64,000 bases of DNA from Streptomyces viridochromogenes DSM 40736 (GCF_000158955.1 NZ_GG657757.1:4511290-4575289), one strand, 5' to 3'; shown: positions 50,538-58,524, counted from the first letter of the stretch. A program made the numbers and translations. The notes: generated from the letters alone by a model not told the origin.

Positions 50538-50674
50538 CCGCTCCCGCCCCCTCCGGCACCGGGCCGCGGCGACGGCCAGCCGCGCGGGTTTCGCCTCACC
50601 GACGGCGGGTAGTCGACGTCGACCACGGATCCAGGCGAAGCGGGCGAAGGAGGCGGTGGTCGTGCGGTCCAGGG

Positions 50675-51424
50675 ATGAACCCGCGGGGCGCCTCCGGGGG
50701 CGACCCGGACCGGGACCCGCACGGGTTCGGTGCCGCCGACGCGATCGCCAGAGGGGTGCAGGGCTCCGAGCCCGGCGAAGTGCCCGGGCGGCTGTGCGAG
50801 GTCGCCGTCGAACTGCTGCCGGTGAGCGGCGCGAGCGTGTCGCTGCGCAGCGACGGCATGCCCGTCCAGCTGAGCGCGAGCAGCGCGCGGGCCGCGCACC
50901 TGGCACAGATCCAGGCGACGCTGGGCGACGGCCCCTGCCAGAGCGCGCTGGAGGACGGGGCGCCGGTGCTCGCCTGCGATCTGACGAGCTCCCGCGACGC
51001 CGCCCGCTGGCCGGTCTTCGCCGAGGAGGCGACCGCCGCCGGGGTGCGGGCGGTGTACGCACTGCCGCTGGGCAGCGACGGGCTGTGCGTGGGCACCCTC
51101 GACCTGTACCGCGACAGCCCCGGCGGGCTCACCGAGCGCCAGTTGCACGTGGCCCGGCTGGTGGCCGGTGTCATGACGGGGGCCCTGATGTCGCTGCCGC
51201 GCGGTGACGAGGTGGAGTCGCCCGACGGGGAGGCCTGGCTGAGCGGGCTGGCCGCCGACCAGGACAAGATCTACCAGGCCGTCGGCATGATCATGGCGCA
51301 GCTCGGCGTGGGCTCCGAGGACGCGCTGGCGCGGCTGCGGGCGGACGCCTTCGCGCGCGGATGCACGGCCCTGGAGGTGGCACACGAGGTGGTCACACTC
51401 CGGAGGCGCTTCGAGCGGGAGTAG
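50675..51424 (+). CDS. GAF and ANTAR domain protein
   Basis: A 249-residue RNA-binding regulator. The GAF sensor spans about 35-175 (LCEVAVELLPVSGASVSLRS, IQATLGDGPCQSALEDGAPV, GVRAVYALPLGSDGLCVGTLDLYR). The ANTAR domain spans about 190-248 (DQDKIYQAVGMIMAQLGVGSEDALARLRADAFARGCTALEVAHEVV), which in this family binds dual hairpins to prevent transcription termination. ATG 50675 is preceded by AGGG directly, so the exact start is soft. It converges with the lipoprotein gene, leaving seven bases. Confidence 0.9.
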   Translation: MNPRGASGGDPDRDPHGFGAADAIARGVQGSEPGEVPGRLCEVAVELLPVSGASVSLRSDGMPVQLSASSARAAHLAQIQATLGDGPCQSALEDGAPVLACDLTSSRDAARWPVFAEEATAAGVRAVYALPLGSDGLCVGTLDLYRDSPGGLTERQLHVARLVAGVMTGALMSLPRGDEVESPDGEAWLSGLAADQDKIYQAVGMIMAQLGVGSEDALARLRADAFARGCTALEVAHEVVTLRRRFERE

Positions 51425-51431
51425 CGGCCGG

Positions 51432-52214
51432 TCAGATCTGCGCCCGCCCCTGCTTCCTGATCTCGGTGAGGCGCTCCGCCCCGACCCGCACCGCGTGCTG
51501 TGTGACCTCCGCGTACACCTCGTCGAGGCCGGCGTTGGTGAGGGTGATCGCCTCCGCGCCGACGCGTACGGCGGCGACATCGACGGTGAGGTACGTCAGC
51601 TCCCCCTTCTCGGTCTCGCCGGCCAGGGTGATCCGCAGCGCCTGGCGGGCGTCCCCGATGGGCGGCAGGGGCATGTCGGTGACCTCGACGCCCTGGGCCC
51701 GGCCACGGGTGGTCGCGGCCGTGAACTGGCCGCACCTGCGGGGCAGCGACTTCAGCCAGGCCAGGGTGCGGTCGACGTCCGCCGGGGAGTGGGGGGCGAT
51801 CTCGTAGCGCAGCTGGGTGTCGGTGCCGGCGGCGTCGAGCGCGGACGTCGCGCGCGGGCCGGCCGGGGCGCCGAAGAACTCCTCCGTGTAGAGGGCGTCG
51901 AGCAGCCGCTGGCAGTCGGGACGCTCCGTGGTCCCCTTGAGCAGCCCGTCCCGCCAGGTCTTGGCACCTCGGGTCGGCACCCACGGCTCCCCCAGATCGG
52001 CCTCGGTGACCAGGGCCGCCTGCGCCTGAAGCTGGGTGAGCCCGGCCCCGGAGCCCTGGGGGCGCTCACCGGCGGGCGCCGCGGCGGTGGCGGAGGCGGA
52101 GAACCACCGGGGGCGCGGGCCGTCCTGGACAGCACAGGCGGCCGTGGACAACAGGGCGGTCACGGACAGCCCGGAGGCCAGGAGGGCACGGGCGGTGGCC
52201 GGAGGACGGTTCAT
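51432..52214 (-). CDS. lipoprotein, PknH/sensor-like
   Basis: A 260-residue lipoprotein: the signal LLASGLSVTALLSTAAC ends in a lipobox TAAC (Cys27). The mature region begins with an Ala/Pro/Gly linker and then an alpha/beta domain (LVTEADLGEPWVPTRG, CQRLLDALYTEEFFGAPAGPRATS, GELTYLTVDVAAVRVGAEAITLTNAGLDE). The order resembles the extracellular sensor domains of PknH-like lipoproteins of unknown ligand. It is monocistronic and lies upstream of, and divergent from, the thrS leader. Confidence 0.8.
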   Translation of the reverse strand: MNRPPATARALLASGLSVTALLSTAACAVQDGPRPRWFSASATAAAPAGERPQGSGAGLTQLQAQAALVTEADLGEPWVPTRGAKTWRDGLLKGTTERPDCQRLLDALYTEEFFGAPAGPRATSALDAAGTDTQLRYEIAPHSPADVDRTLAWLKSLPRRCGQFTAATTRGRAQGVEVTDMPLPPIGDARQALRITLAGETEKGELTYLTVDVAAVRVGAEAITLTNAGLDEVYAEVTQHAVRVGAERLTEIRKQGRAQI

Positions 52215-52403
52215 CTGGGGTGCCTCCTGAGGGGCGGCCCGGTGGGAGCGGGCACTCCAAGATCGGGTACGTGCTCTTACGGCACCACCACGACGGGCGG
52301 CACACCAGTGCGACGGGCTGTTCGGGTGAGGCGGGGGCGGGCAGCGCGAGCACGGGGGAAAACCCGTCGCCCCGCACGCGGCACCCCTGTTACGGTCCCG
52401 CCC

Positions 52404-52466
52404 ATGCAGCGCGTCCAGCCGTTCCCGTCCCTCACGACGACGCCGGAGAGTGTCCCGGCGCGCTGA
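52404..52466 (+). CDS. threonine-rich leader peptide of the thrS attenuator
   Basis: A 20-codon frame from ATG 52404 to TGA 52466. Codons 11-13 are three consecutive ACG (Thr) at 52434-52442. TACGGT (52391-52396) resembles a -10 element 8 bases before the ATG and no ribosome-binding site is visible, so the transcript is probably leaderless. It is followed within 12 bases by a very strong terminator and then a threonyl-tRNA synthetase gene, the layout of ribosome-mediated attenuation: with little charged tRNA(Thr) the ribosome stalls on the ACG run and the terminator would not form. Confidence 0.75.
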   Translation: MQRVQPFPSLTTTPESVPAR

Positions 52467-52477
52467 CAGCTGATGTC

Positions 52478-52509
52478 CGAAGCCCCGGGGCGAGTGCCCC
52501 GGGGCTTCG
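52478..52509 (+). terminator. attenuator terminator upstream of thrS
   Basis: CGAAGCCCCGGGGC (52478-52491) and GCCCCGGGGCTTCG (52496-52509) are perfect 14-base arms around a GAGT loop. A smaller hairpin CGCCGG (52441-52446) and CCGGCG (52455-52460) overlaps the Thr codons, and CCCGG (52454-52458) could pair with the 5' arm of the terminator as an antiterminator. Confidence 0.8.
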
Positions 52510-52561
52510 TCGCGTGGTGCTCGCCTGCGAACCGTGAACCGTGCATCCGGAGGAGCCCACC

Positions 52562-53791
52562 ATGACCACCCAGCCCGACCACCGCAGGCTCGGCCGTGAA
52601 CTCGACCTGTTCGACACCGACCCGCTGATGGGCGCGGGACTGCCGTACTGGCTGCCCGACGGCGCGATCGTGCGGCACACCCTGGAGGAGTACGTCCGGG
52701 AGGCGGAACGGCGGGCCGGCTACCGGCACGTGTACTCGCCCGTCCTCGGCAAACGCGAGCTGTACGAGATCTCCGGGCACTGGGACCACTACAGCGAGGA
52801 CATGTTCCCGCCGATGGAGCTGGGCGCCGAACAGGTCCTGCTGCGCCCCAGCCTCTGTCCCCACCACGCCCTGATCTACCGTTCCCGCTCCCACAGCTAC
52901 CGCGAACTACCGCTCCGCATGGCCGAGTTGGGCGGCATGTACCGCTCGGAGCTGTCGGGCGTGCTCGGTGGGCTGACCCGGGTGCGGGCCATCACCCTCA
53001 ACGACGCGCACATCTTCTGCACCCTGGAACAGGCCGTGGAGGAGGCGCGTTCCGCGCTGGAGCTGATCGGCCGCGCCTACGCGGACCTGGGCATCCGACC
53101 GGCCCGCTACCGGCTGTCCCTCCCCGGCGAGGGCGGCAAGTACGTGGCCGACCCGGAGCTGTGGCGGCGGGCCACCGCCCTCCTCCGGGAGGTCCTCGAC
53201 GGCTCCGGCATCCGCTACGAGGCCGCCGAGGGCGAGGCGGCCTTCTACGGCCCGAAGATCGACGTGCAGATCACCGACCCGGCGGGCCGGGAGGCCACCC
53301 TGTCCACCGTGCAGATCGACTTCCACCAGCCCGAACGCTTCGACCTGCACTACATCGGCCCGGACGGGGCGAAACACCGCCCCGTCATGGTGCACCGCAG
53401 CATCATCGGCAGCGTGGAACGCGCGGTCGCGCACCTCGTCGAGTCCCACGGCGGTGCCTTCCCGCCGTGGCTGGCCCCGGTGCAGCTGGCGATCCTGCCG
53501 GTGGCGGACGAGCAGGCGGAGCACGCCCACGAGCTGGCCCGCCGCGCCCGGGACCTGGGCCTGCGCGCGGAGGTCGCGGACCCGGCGGAGGGCACCCTCG
53601 CCGCCCGGATCCGCGCGGCCCGGCTGGTGCCGTACCAGGCGGTGATCGGCGCGCGTGAGGCCGCCGCCGGCCTCGTGGCGGTACGGCTGCGGGACGGTCA
53701 CCGGCCGGAGCCTCTCCCGGCCGCCGAACTGTTGCGGCGTGTCGGGGACCGGGTGGCGGCCCGCGGCACCGGCCTGTGGGACCCGTCGTAG
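52562..53791 (+). CDS. threonine-tRNA ligase, short form lacking TGS and editing domains
   Basis: A 409-residue ThrRS consisting only of the catalytic core and the C-terminal anticodon-binding domain; ordinary bacterial ThrRS (about 640-660 residues) has N-terminal TGS and editing domains that are missing. The three zinc ligands are kept: Cys in LLRPSLCPHH, His in TLNDAHIFC and His in PVMVHRSIIGSVER. Motif 2 is MYRSELSGVLGGLTRVRAITL. The C-terminal domain reads VQLAILPVADEQAEHAHELARRARDLGLRAEV. A second full-length ThrRS is expected elsewhere in the genome. The leader region suggests induction on threonyl-tRNA shortage, as for a back-up or inhibitor-tolerant enzyme. Confidence 0.92.
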   Translation: MTTQPDHRRLGRELDLFDTDPLMGAGLPYWLPDGAIVRHTLEEYVREAERRAGYRHVYSPVLGKRELYEISGHWDHYSEDMFPPMELGAEQVLLRPSLCPHHALIYRSRSHSYRELPLRMAELGGMYRSELSGVLGGLTRVRAITLNDAHIFCTLEQAVEEARSALELIGRAYADLGIRPARYRLSLPGEGGKYVADPELWRRATALLREVLDGSGIRYEAAEGEAAFYGPKIDVQITDPAGREATLSTVQIDFHQPERFDLHYIGPDGAKHRPVMVHRSIIGSVERAVAHLVESHGGAFPPWLAPVQLAILPVADEQAEHAHELARRARDLGLRAEVADPAEGTLAARIRAARLVPYQAVIGAREAAAGLVAVRLRDGHRPEPLPAAELLRRVGDRVAARGTGLWDPS

Positions 53792-53798
53792 GAGGCGT

Positions 53799-54233
53799 TC
53801 AGAACGCCCAACGCGTGTGGCTGTAGACCCCGTTCTCGTACGCCGTGGATCACCTCCTTCCAGCAGGGACGGGTCGGTGACCGGCTCGGCCCTGCCCTCG
53901 ACCACGAGGTCGAGGCCCTCGGTGAGGGAGTTCGCGCCGGTGGTCAGCGCGCAGTGCGCGTGACGGGCGAGGTTCTTCGCCTTCTGCTCCTCCCGGCCGG
54001 TGGAGAAGTACAGCGCCCCGTCGTGCCAGGCGGCGATGCAGGGCGTGTACGTGCAGCCTGCCGTCGGGCCGCACCGTGGAGACCCAGAAGATCTCGGCGG
54101 TGGCCAGCCGGCGCTGTGCCTCGGCCCACTCGGTGGCGGTGACGTCCGCGGCGCCCGGGCGGGGGTTGAGCGCGGAGCTGTAGCGGGCGTCGAGTTCGGT
54201 GGCGGGTTGTTTCGTGGTTCCTTGTGCCGGCAT
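53799..54233 (-). pseudogene. pyridoxamine 5'-phosphate oxidase-like gene with frameshifts
   Basis: The frame starts at ATG 54233 (GGAG 7 bases upstream) with PAQGTTKQPATELDARYSSAL and EIFWVSTVRPDGRLHV, then at about 54049-54052 must shift to continue as TPCIAAWHDGALYFSTGREEQKAKNLARHAHCALTTGANSL. Near 53850 it shifts again to end YENGVYSHTRWAF at 53799. These blocks are the flavin-binding fold of PNPOx-like proteins (F420/FMN). A single extra base explains the first shift, while the second coincides with a deleted region. It lies downstream of the ECF41 sigma factor gene, whose target it may have been. Confidence 0.75.
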
Positions 54234-54270
54234 GGCGGGCTCCTTGTCTCCGTGCGTGTCGGTCCGTGGG

Positions 54271-55200
54271 TCAGTCCGTCCTCCAGGGCCGGAGCTTGTC
54301 GGGGTTGAGTACGGCCCAGATGTGCTGGATCCGGTCGCCCGCGATGTCGAACGCCAGCACCGACACGGTGACGCCGTCCAGCTCGGCGACCAGGCCGGGC
54401 CGGCCGTTGACCTCGCGTTCCAGGAGCGTGACGCCGGGCAGCGCCCGGGCCCGGTCGGCGAGGAAGCGGGCGATCGGCTCGGCGCCCTCGACCGGGTGGA
54501 GCGCGGCGGGGACGAGGCCGCCGCCGTCGCCGGTCGCCGTGGCGTCGGGGGCCAGCAGGCCGACGAGGCCGTCGATGTCCTTGGCCTCCCAGGCCTGCCG
54601 GAAGGCCCGGACGAGATCGGGCCGCCGGGCGGCCGGGGCCGGTGCGGGCGGTGCCGTGCGGATGCGGCGGCGGGCCGAGGACGCCAGCTGGCGGCAGGCG
54701 GCCGGGGTGCGGCCGACGATCTCGGCCACTTCCGCGAAGGAGTACCGGAACACGTCGTGCAGGACGAAGGCGACGCGCTCGGCCGGGGTCATCGACTCGA
54801 GCACGACGAGGAAGGCCATGGTGAGCGACTCGTCGAGGGTGACGCGGTCGGCGGGATCGGCCGTGTCGGCCGCGGTGGCGTCCCACCGCCCGCCGATCCA
54901 CTCCGGGCCGCCGGGCAGCGGCTCTGGGACCCATTCGCCCACGTAGCGCTCCCGCCGGGCCCGGGCCGAGCCGAGCAGGTCGAGGCAGATACGGCCGGCG
55001 ACGGTCGTCAGCCAGCCGCCGGGCGACTCGATCTCGTCCCGCTGCCGCGGGGACAGGGCGTACCAGCGGGCGTAGGTCTCCTGCACGACGTCCTCGGCCT
55101 CGGCCAGCGAGCCGAGCAGCCGGTAGGCGAGACCGGTCAGCTGCCGCCGCTCGCGTGTGATCGCGCTCAGCTCGTCTTCCGGCTCGGTCGGTGTGGTCAT
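54271..55200 (-). CDS. ECF41-family sigma factor (SigJ-like)
   Basis: A 309-residue ECF sigma factor with region 2 (LTGLAYRLLGSLAEAEDVVQETYARWYAL), region 4 (TPAERVAFVLHDVFRYSFAEVAEIVGRTPAACRQLASSARRRI) and a fused C-terminal SnoaL-like domain (about 200-305) ending in NPDKL, the ECF41 hallmark that in that family modulates sigma activity in place of an anti-sigma factor. ATG 55200 is used; an earlier start at 55236 is unlikely. Upstream is an autoregulatory-type promoter. Usual ECF41 partners (COE-family oxidoreductases) are absent; YceI is divergent. Confidence 0.92.
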   Translation of the reverse strand: MTTPTEPEDELSAITRERRQLTGLAYRLLGSLAEAEDVVQETYARWYALSPRQRDEIESPGGWLTTVAGRICLDLLGSARARRERYVGEWVPEPLPGGPEWIGGRWDATAADTADPADRVTLDESLTMAFLVVLESMTPAERVAFVLHDVFRYSFAEVAEIVGRTPAACRQLASSARRRIRTAPPAPAPAARRPDLVRAFRQAWEAKDIDGLVGLLAPDATATGDGGGLVPAALHPVEGAEPIARFLADRARALPGVTLLEREVNGRPGLVAELDGVTVSVLAFDIAGDRIQHIWAVLNPDKLRPWRTD

Positions 55201-55242
55201 GGTGCGGATGGCTCCCTCGGTCGCTCGGGTCCTCACCCGTCC

Positions 55243-55267
55243 GACGAAACAGCGCCCCGAAGTGTCA
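55243..55267 (-). promoter_or_regulatory. ECF41-type promoter of the sigma factor gene
   Basis: On the minus strand TGACACT (55267-55261), a 14-base spacer and CGTC (55246-55243) match the TGTCACA...CGTC type of ECF41 promoters. It is upstream of the sigma factor start and pairs with a near-identical motif for the divergent yceI gene. Confidence 0.65.
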
Positions 55268-55284
55268 GGGCGGCACCCCTCACC

Positions 55285-55309
55285 TCACATTCCTGGGGGC
55301 TGTGTCGTC
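55285..55309 (+). promoter_or_regulatory. ECF41-type promoter of the yceI gene
   Basis: TCACATT (55285-55291), a 14-base spacer and CGTC (55306-55309) repeat the motif and spacing found on the other strand for the sigma factor gene; the spacers share GGGG-CTGT-T. It is 53 bases before the yceI start. Confidence 0.65.
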
Positions 55310-55361
55310 GTACCGCTGAGACCGACATCGGGTTCTGCATCCCCTTCCAGGAGACACCACC

Positions 55362-55901
55362 ATGACCACCACGACCACTCTCGGCGAACTGACCGGCGAC
55401 TACGTCCTCGACACCGCCCGTACGCGCATCGGCTTCACCGCGCGGGCCGCGCTGATCAGCAAGGTTCACGGGCTGTTCGAGGAGTTCGAGGGCAGTGCGC
55501 GTCTGGACGGCGGCAGCCCGTCGAAGTCCGGCGTCCGCCTGACGGTCCGGGCGCGGAGCGTCCAGACCCGCAACCCGAAGCGCGACGACCATCTGCGCGG
55601 CGGCGACTTCCTGGACGCGGGCGCCCACCCGGCCCTCACCTTCACCTCGACCCGGGTGGAGCAGGTCGGCGCCACCGGCTTCAAGGTCACCGGTGAGCTG
55701 ACCGTCCGCGGTGTGACCAGGCCGGTCACCGTGGACTTCGAGCTGACCGGTGCCGGGGACGACCCAGAGGGCGGCTTCCGGGTCGGCTTCACGGGCGGCA
55801 CGACCATCGACCGCCTGGACTGGGGCGTCAGCGGGGCCCGGGGCATGGTCGGCCGGAAGGTGACGCTGGAGTTCGACGTCACCGCGATACGTCAGCCCTG
55901 A
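55362..55901 (+). CDS. YceI family protein
   Basis: A 179-residue lipocalin-like YceI protein: the start TTTLGELTGDYVLDTARTRIGFTARAALISKVHGLFEEFEG is characteristic, as are RNPKRDDHLRGGDFLDAGAHPALTFTSTRV and VDFELTGAG. The family binds polyisoprenoids such as ubiquinone or menaquinone precursors. It has no signal peptide here, so cytosolic or membrane-adjacent function is inferred. The start ATG has GGAGACACC spacing. The promoter motif suggests membership in the ECF41 regulon. Confidence 0.9.
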   Translation: MTTTTTLGELTGDYVLDTARTRIGFTARAALISKVHGLFEEFEGSARLDGGSPSKSGVRLTVRARSVQTRNPKRDDHLRGGDFLDAGAHPALTFTSTRVEQVGATGFKVTGELTVRGVTRPVTVDFELTGAGDDPEGGFRVGFTGGTTIDRLDWGVSGARGMVGRKVTLEFDVTAIRQP

Positions 55902-55932
55902 CCTGGAGCCGGCCCAGGTCGTAGGGTCGCAG

Positions 55933-55947
55933 GTACGAAGATCGTAC
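55933..55947. promoter_or_regulatory. palindromic operator candidate upstream of the nucleoside hydrolase gene
   Basis: GTACGA (55933-55938), three bases, TCGTAC (55942-55947): a perfect 6-base inverted repeat, 23 bases before the GTG start. Confidence 0.4.
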
Positions 55948-55969
55948 GGCCAGTGGAAGGAGCCTCGCC

Positions 55970-56926
55970 GTGACGGACGGTCAGCGCATCCCGGTGATCA
56001 TCGACTGCGACACCGGCGTCGACGACGCCCTCGCCCTGCTGTTCGCGGTGCGGCACCCGGCGCTCGACGTACGCGCGATCACCTGCGTCGCCGGGAACAC
56101 GGACGTGGACGGCGTCGTCCGCAACACCCTGACCGTGCTGGAGGTGGCCGGGGCCGGTGACATTCCCGTCGCCCGGGGCGCCGAGCGGCCGCTGATCGAA
56201 CCCGTGCGGACCGCCCGGCACGTGCACGGGGAGGACGGCATGGGGGACCTGGGGCTGCCCGCGCCGACCCGGGTGCCGGTCGACGTGGACGCGGTGACGC
56301 TGCTGCGCCGCGAAATCCTCGCCTCGCCGAGGCCGGTCACCCTCATCCCCACGGCGCCCCTGACCAACATCGCGCTGCTGCTGCGGACGCACCCCGAGGT
56401 GACCCGCAACATCGAGCGGATCGTGTTCATGGGCGGCGCGGTGGCGACCGGAAACGCCACGCCGGTCGCGGAGTTCAACGTGTGGCACGACCCGGAGGCC
56501 GCCGCGGTCCTGCTCAGCGCGGGGGTGCCGATCACGATGTACGGCCTGGACGTCTTCAAGAGGGTCCTGGTGCCCGCCGGGGAGGTGCAGCGGCTGCGGA
56601 CGAGCACGGAACCGAGCCTGCGGTTGGCCGGGGAGCTGCTCGCCCACCGGGATCCGGCGACCTCCGGCGACCCCACCCCCATGGGCGGCCTCGGTGACGC
56701 GGGCGCGGTCTGCGCGGTCGTCGACCCCGAGGGCATCACCACCGAGCGCCTGCCGGTCGAGGTCGTCCTCGCCCCCGGGCCCGCCCGCGGCCAGACGATC
56801 GTCGACCGCCGCCCCCGCCCCGGCGAGTCCGAGATCCACGAGGGGACGCGCGAACAGCCCCTGGTGGACGTGGCGTTGGACGTGGACGTGGAGCGGTACG
56901 TGAACCTGTACCTGAAGACCCTGTAG
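55970..56926 (+). CDS. nucleoside hydrolase (inosine-uridine type)
   Basis: A 318-residue N-ribohydrolase: the calcium-binding DCDTGVDDALALLFA motif (about 11-25), CVAGNTDVDGVVRNTL, LIPTAPLTNIALLLR and FMGGAVATGNATPVAEFNVWHDPEAA are the family blocks. It splits purine or pyrimidine ribosides to base and ribose for salvage. GTG 55970 follows GGAAGGAGCC. It is monocistronic, with a palindrome in front. Confidence 0.93.
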   Translation: MTDGQRIPVIIDCDTGVDDALALLFAVRHPALDVRAITCVAGNTDVDGVVRNTLTVLEVAGAGDIPVARGAERPLIEPVRTARHVHGEDGMGDLGLPAPTRVPVDVDAVTLLRREILASPRPVTLIPTAPLTNIALLLRTHPEVTRNIERIVFMGGAVATGNATPVAEFNVWHDPEAAAVLLSAGVPITMYGLDVFKRVLVPAGEVQRLRTSTEPSLRLAGELLAHRDPATSGDPTPMGGLGDAGAVCAVVDPEGITTERLPVEVVLAPGPARGQTIVDRRPRPGESEIHEGTREQPLVDVALDVDVERYVNLYLKTL

Positions 56927-57076
56927 CCCGCGCGTCCTGGCGCGGACCGGTCGGTCGCGGTGGATGCGCCCAACGGGAGGCCGGCGCCGGCCGGGGGTGG
57001 AGGTCGCTCGTCGGCCCGCCCTGCCGCGGTCCCGGTGGGGCGTCGGCAGGGCGGAGGTTCGCGGGAGTGGCCTGGC

Positions 57077-58028
57077 TCAGGCGCCCGAGGCATTGCCCTT
57101 CGCCCGGCGGCGCGTCACGACCACTAGGGCCGCGCCGCCCGCGAGCAGCGCCGCCGCGCCGAGGGCGATCGGGCCGGTGCTGCCGTCGGCGCCGGTCTCG
57201 GGCGAGGTCGCCGCCACCGCCGTTCGGCTTGGGGGCGCCGGGCGTCGACTCGGAGGCGGACGGGGTGGGCGCGTCCCCGTCGGAGGACGGCGGCGACGAG
57301 GGCTCGGACGGCTCGGACGGCTCGGACGGGGAGGCCGGCGGGGTCGTCTCCCCGGCCGGCTCCGACGGGGTCGCGGGCGGTGTGGCCGGGGGCGGCTCCT
57401 CCTCCGCCGGCGGCGGGGTCGTGCAGTTCTTCGTGCCGCCGTTCCAGGCCGCGATCAGCTTGTCCTTGATGACCGGGCGGTCCGGTCCCTTGGGCAGCTC
57501 GCCGTGCTCGAACCCGTCCTTCGCGTCCAGCTCGCCGTCGAAGCGCACCGCGCCCCGGTAGAGGTCGATCTGCCCGAAGCAGCCCTTGTCCGGGACGGCG
57601 ATGTCGAGCGAGTCGGTGCCGCCCGGCTTGACCGTCACCGTGTCGAAGGCGACGAACACCTGCTCGCCGGAGGTCGCGAAGGTCGCGCCGTGCGCGAGGT
57701 AGGAGGCGAGGGAGGCCGTGCACGTGGCGGCGTCACCCGCGGTGCGGACCTTGATGTGGACCTTGCCGTCCTCGGTCGGCTTCAGGTTCTGGTCGTCGAC
57801 CTTCACCGAGTCGTAGAAGTTCGTGCCGTCGAGCGAGAACTGGCAGCGGTCGGTCCCCGTCTCCGTGCCCGCGCCCGTCCCTGGCCGGTAGCTGCCGCCG
57901 GACGACCAGCCGTCCCCGCCCGGCGTACCGAGCGCGAACGCGGTGGTGGCGGAGGCGGCGCAGAGGGCGAGGGCCGCGGCGCCCGTCCCCAGCAGGCGGC
58001 GCGCGGTGACACGTCTCGCTATGGACAT
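57077..58028 (-). pseudogene. LAETG sortase-anchored surface protein gene with a frameshift in the sorting signal
   Basis: From ATG 58028 the frame encodes a signal (ARRVTARRLLGTGAAALALCAASATTAFA), a beta domain with three Cys (CQFSLDGTNFYDSVKVDDQ, TCTASLASYL, GCFGQIDLYRGAVRFDG) and a Pro/Ser/Glu linker of about 60 residues. Near 57206-57208 one extra C in CCC shifts the frame: read without it the end is LAETGADGSTGP, then ALGAAALLLAGGAALVVV and RRRAKGNASGA, stop 57077, which is a perfect LAxTG, membrane helix and basic tail. As written, the product would be long and unanchored. Either a sequencing indel or a mutation releasing the protein. Confidence 0.8.
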
Positions 58029-58251
58029 GCAAATCCCATTTCTTGGCGTGTGCCGGAACCCGGGTGACGGCATGCGGGCAGCGCGCGGCGCACGGCTGCG
58101 GGCCGCACCGGGGTAAGTGGTGGAAGAAACACTGGGCTCATTGGTCACATGCGCCTCAGTGCGCCCCCATCGTGGCCGCGCCGCATCACCCTGTCAACCT
58201 GCGGTGACGCAAAGGAAGTTACTCCGTCATCACACTTTCCTCACAGGAGTA

Positions 58252-58347
58252 ATGGACTACTCCGAATTCGATGCGATGGTTCCTTTTCCCGGCATTCCGG
58301 ACAGATTCCTTGCTGTCGCCCCGTGCCCTACGAAGGAGACCGCATGA
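58252..58347 (+). CDS. possible 31-residue ORF in the gap upstream of the GH13 remnant
   Basis: ATG 58252 with AGGAG two bases upstream encodes MDYSEFDAMVPFPGIPDRFL and on to TGA at 58347, overlapping the next ATG by four bases (ATGA). Spacing of the binding site is short, so support is weak. The rest of the 58029-58343 gap shows only an AT-rich promoter-like stretch and the short palindrome TTACTCC/GGAGTAA (about 58219-58253), no other gene. Confidence 0.3.
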   Translation: MDYSEFDAMVPFPGIPDRFLAVAPCPTKETA

Positions 58348-58514
58348 CCGATCGTTCCGCCCCCGACCTGTCGTCCCGTAGCCCGACTGGTGGCGGCAGG
58401 CCGAACCTGTCCGCCGCGACGGTCCCGCTGCCGCCCGGTGAGGTGCTGCTGAGCAGCGCGCCCCTGGAGGACGGGCGGCTCGGGCCGTACCCGACGGTGT
58501 GGCTCGGGGCTTAG
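58344..58514 (+). pseudogene. 56-residue product resembling the C-terminal tail of a GH13 alpha-glucosidase
   Basis: ATG 58344 has AAGGAG 6 bases upstream. The N-terminal 20 residues are unstructured; then VPLPPGEVLLSSAPLEDGRL and TVWLGA follow, which is how GH13 alpha-glucosidases of Streptomyces typically end (LPxGEVLLASGPL...TAVWL). No other part of a glycosidase is near. It could be a remnant or an unrelated small protein. Confidence 0.5.
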
Positions 58515-58524
58515 CCCGGATCCC

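Noticed and set aside
52404..52561. T-box riboswitch upstream of thrS
   Set aside because: I could not find the T-box core or a specifier loop; the leader frame with Thr codons and terminator explains the region better.
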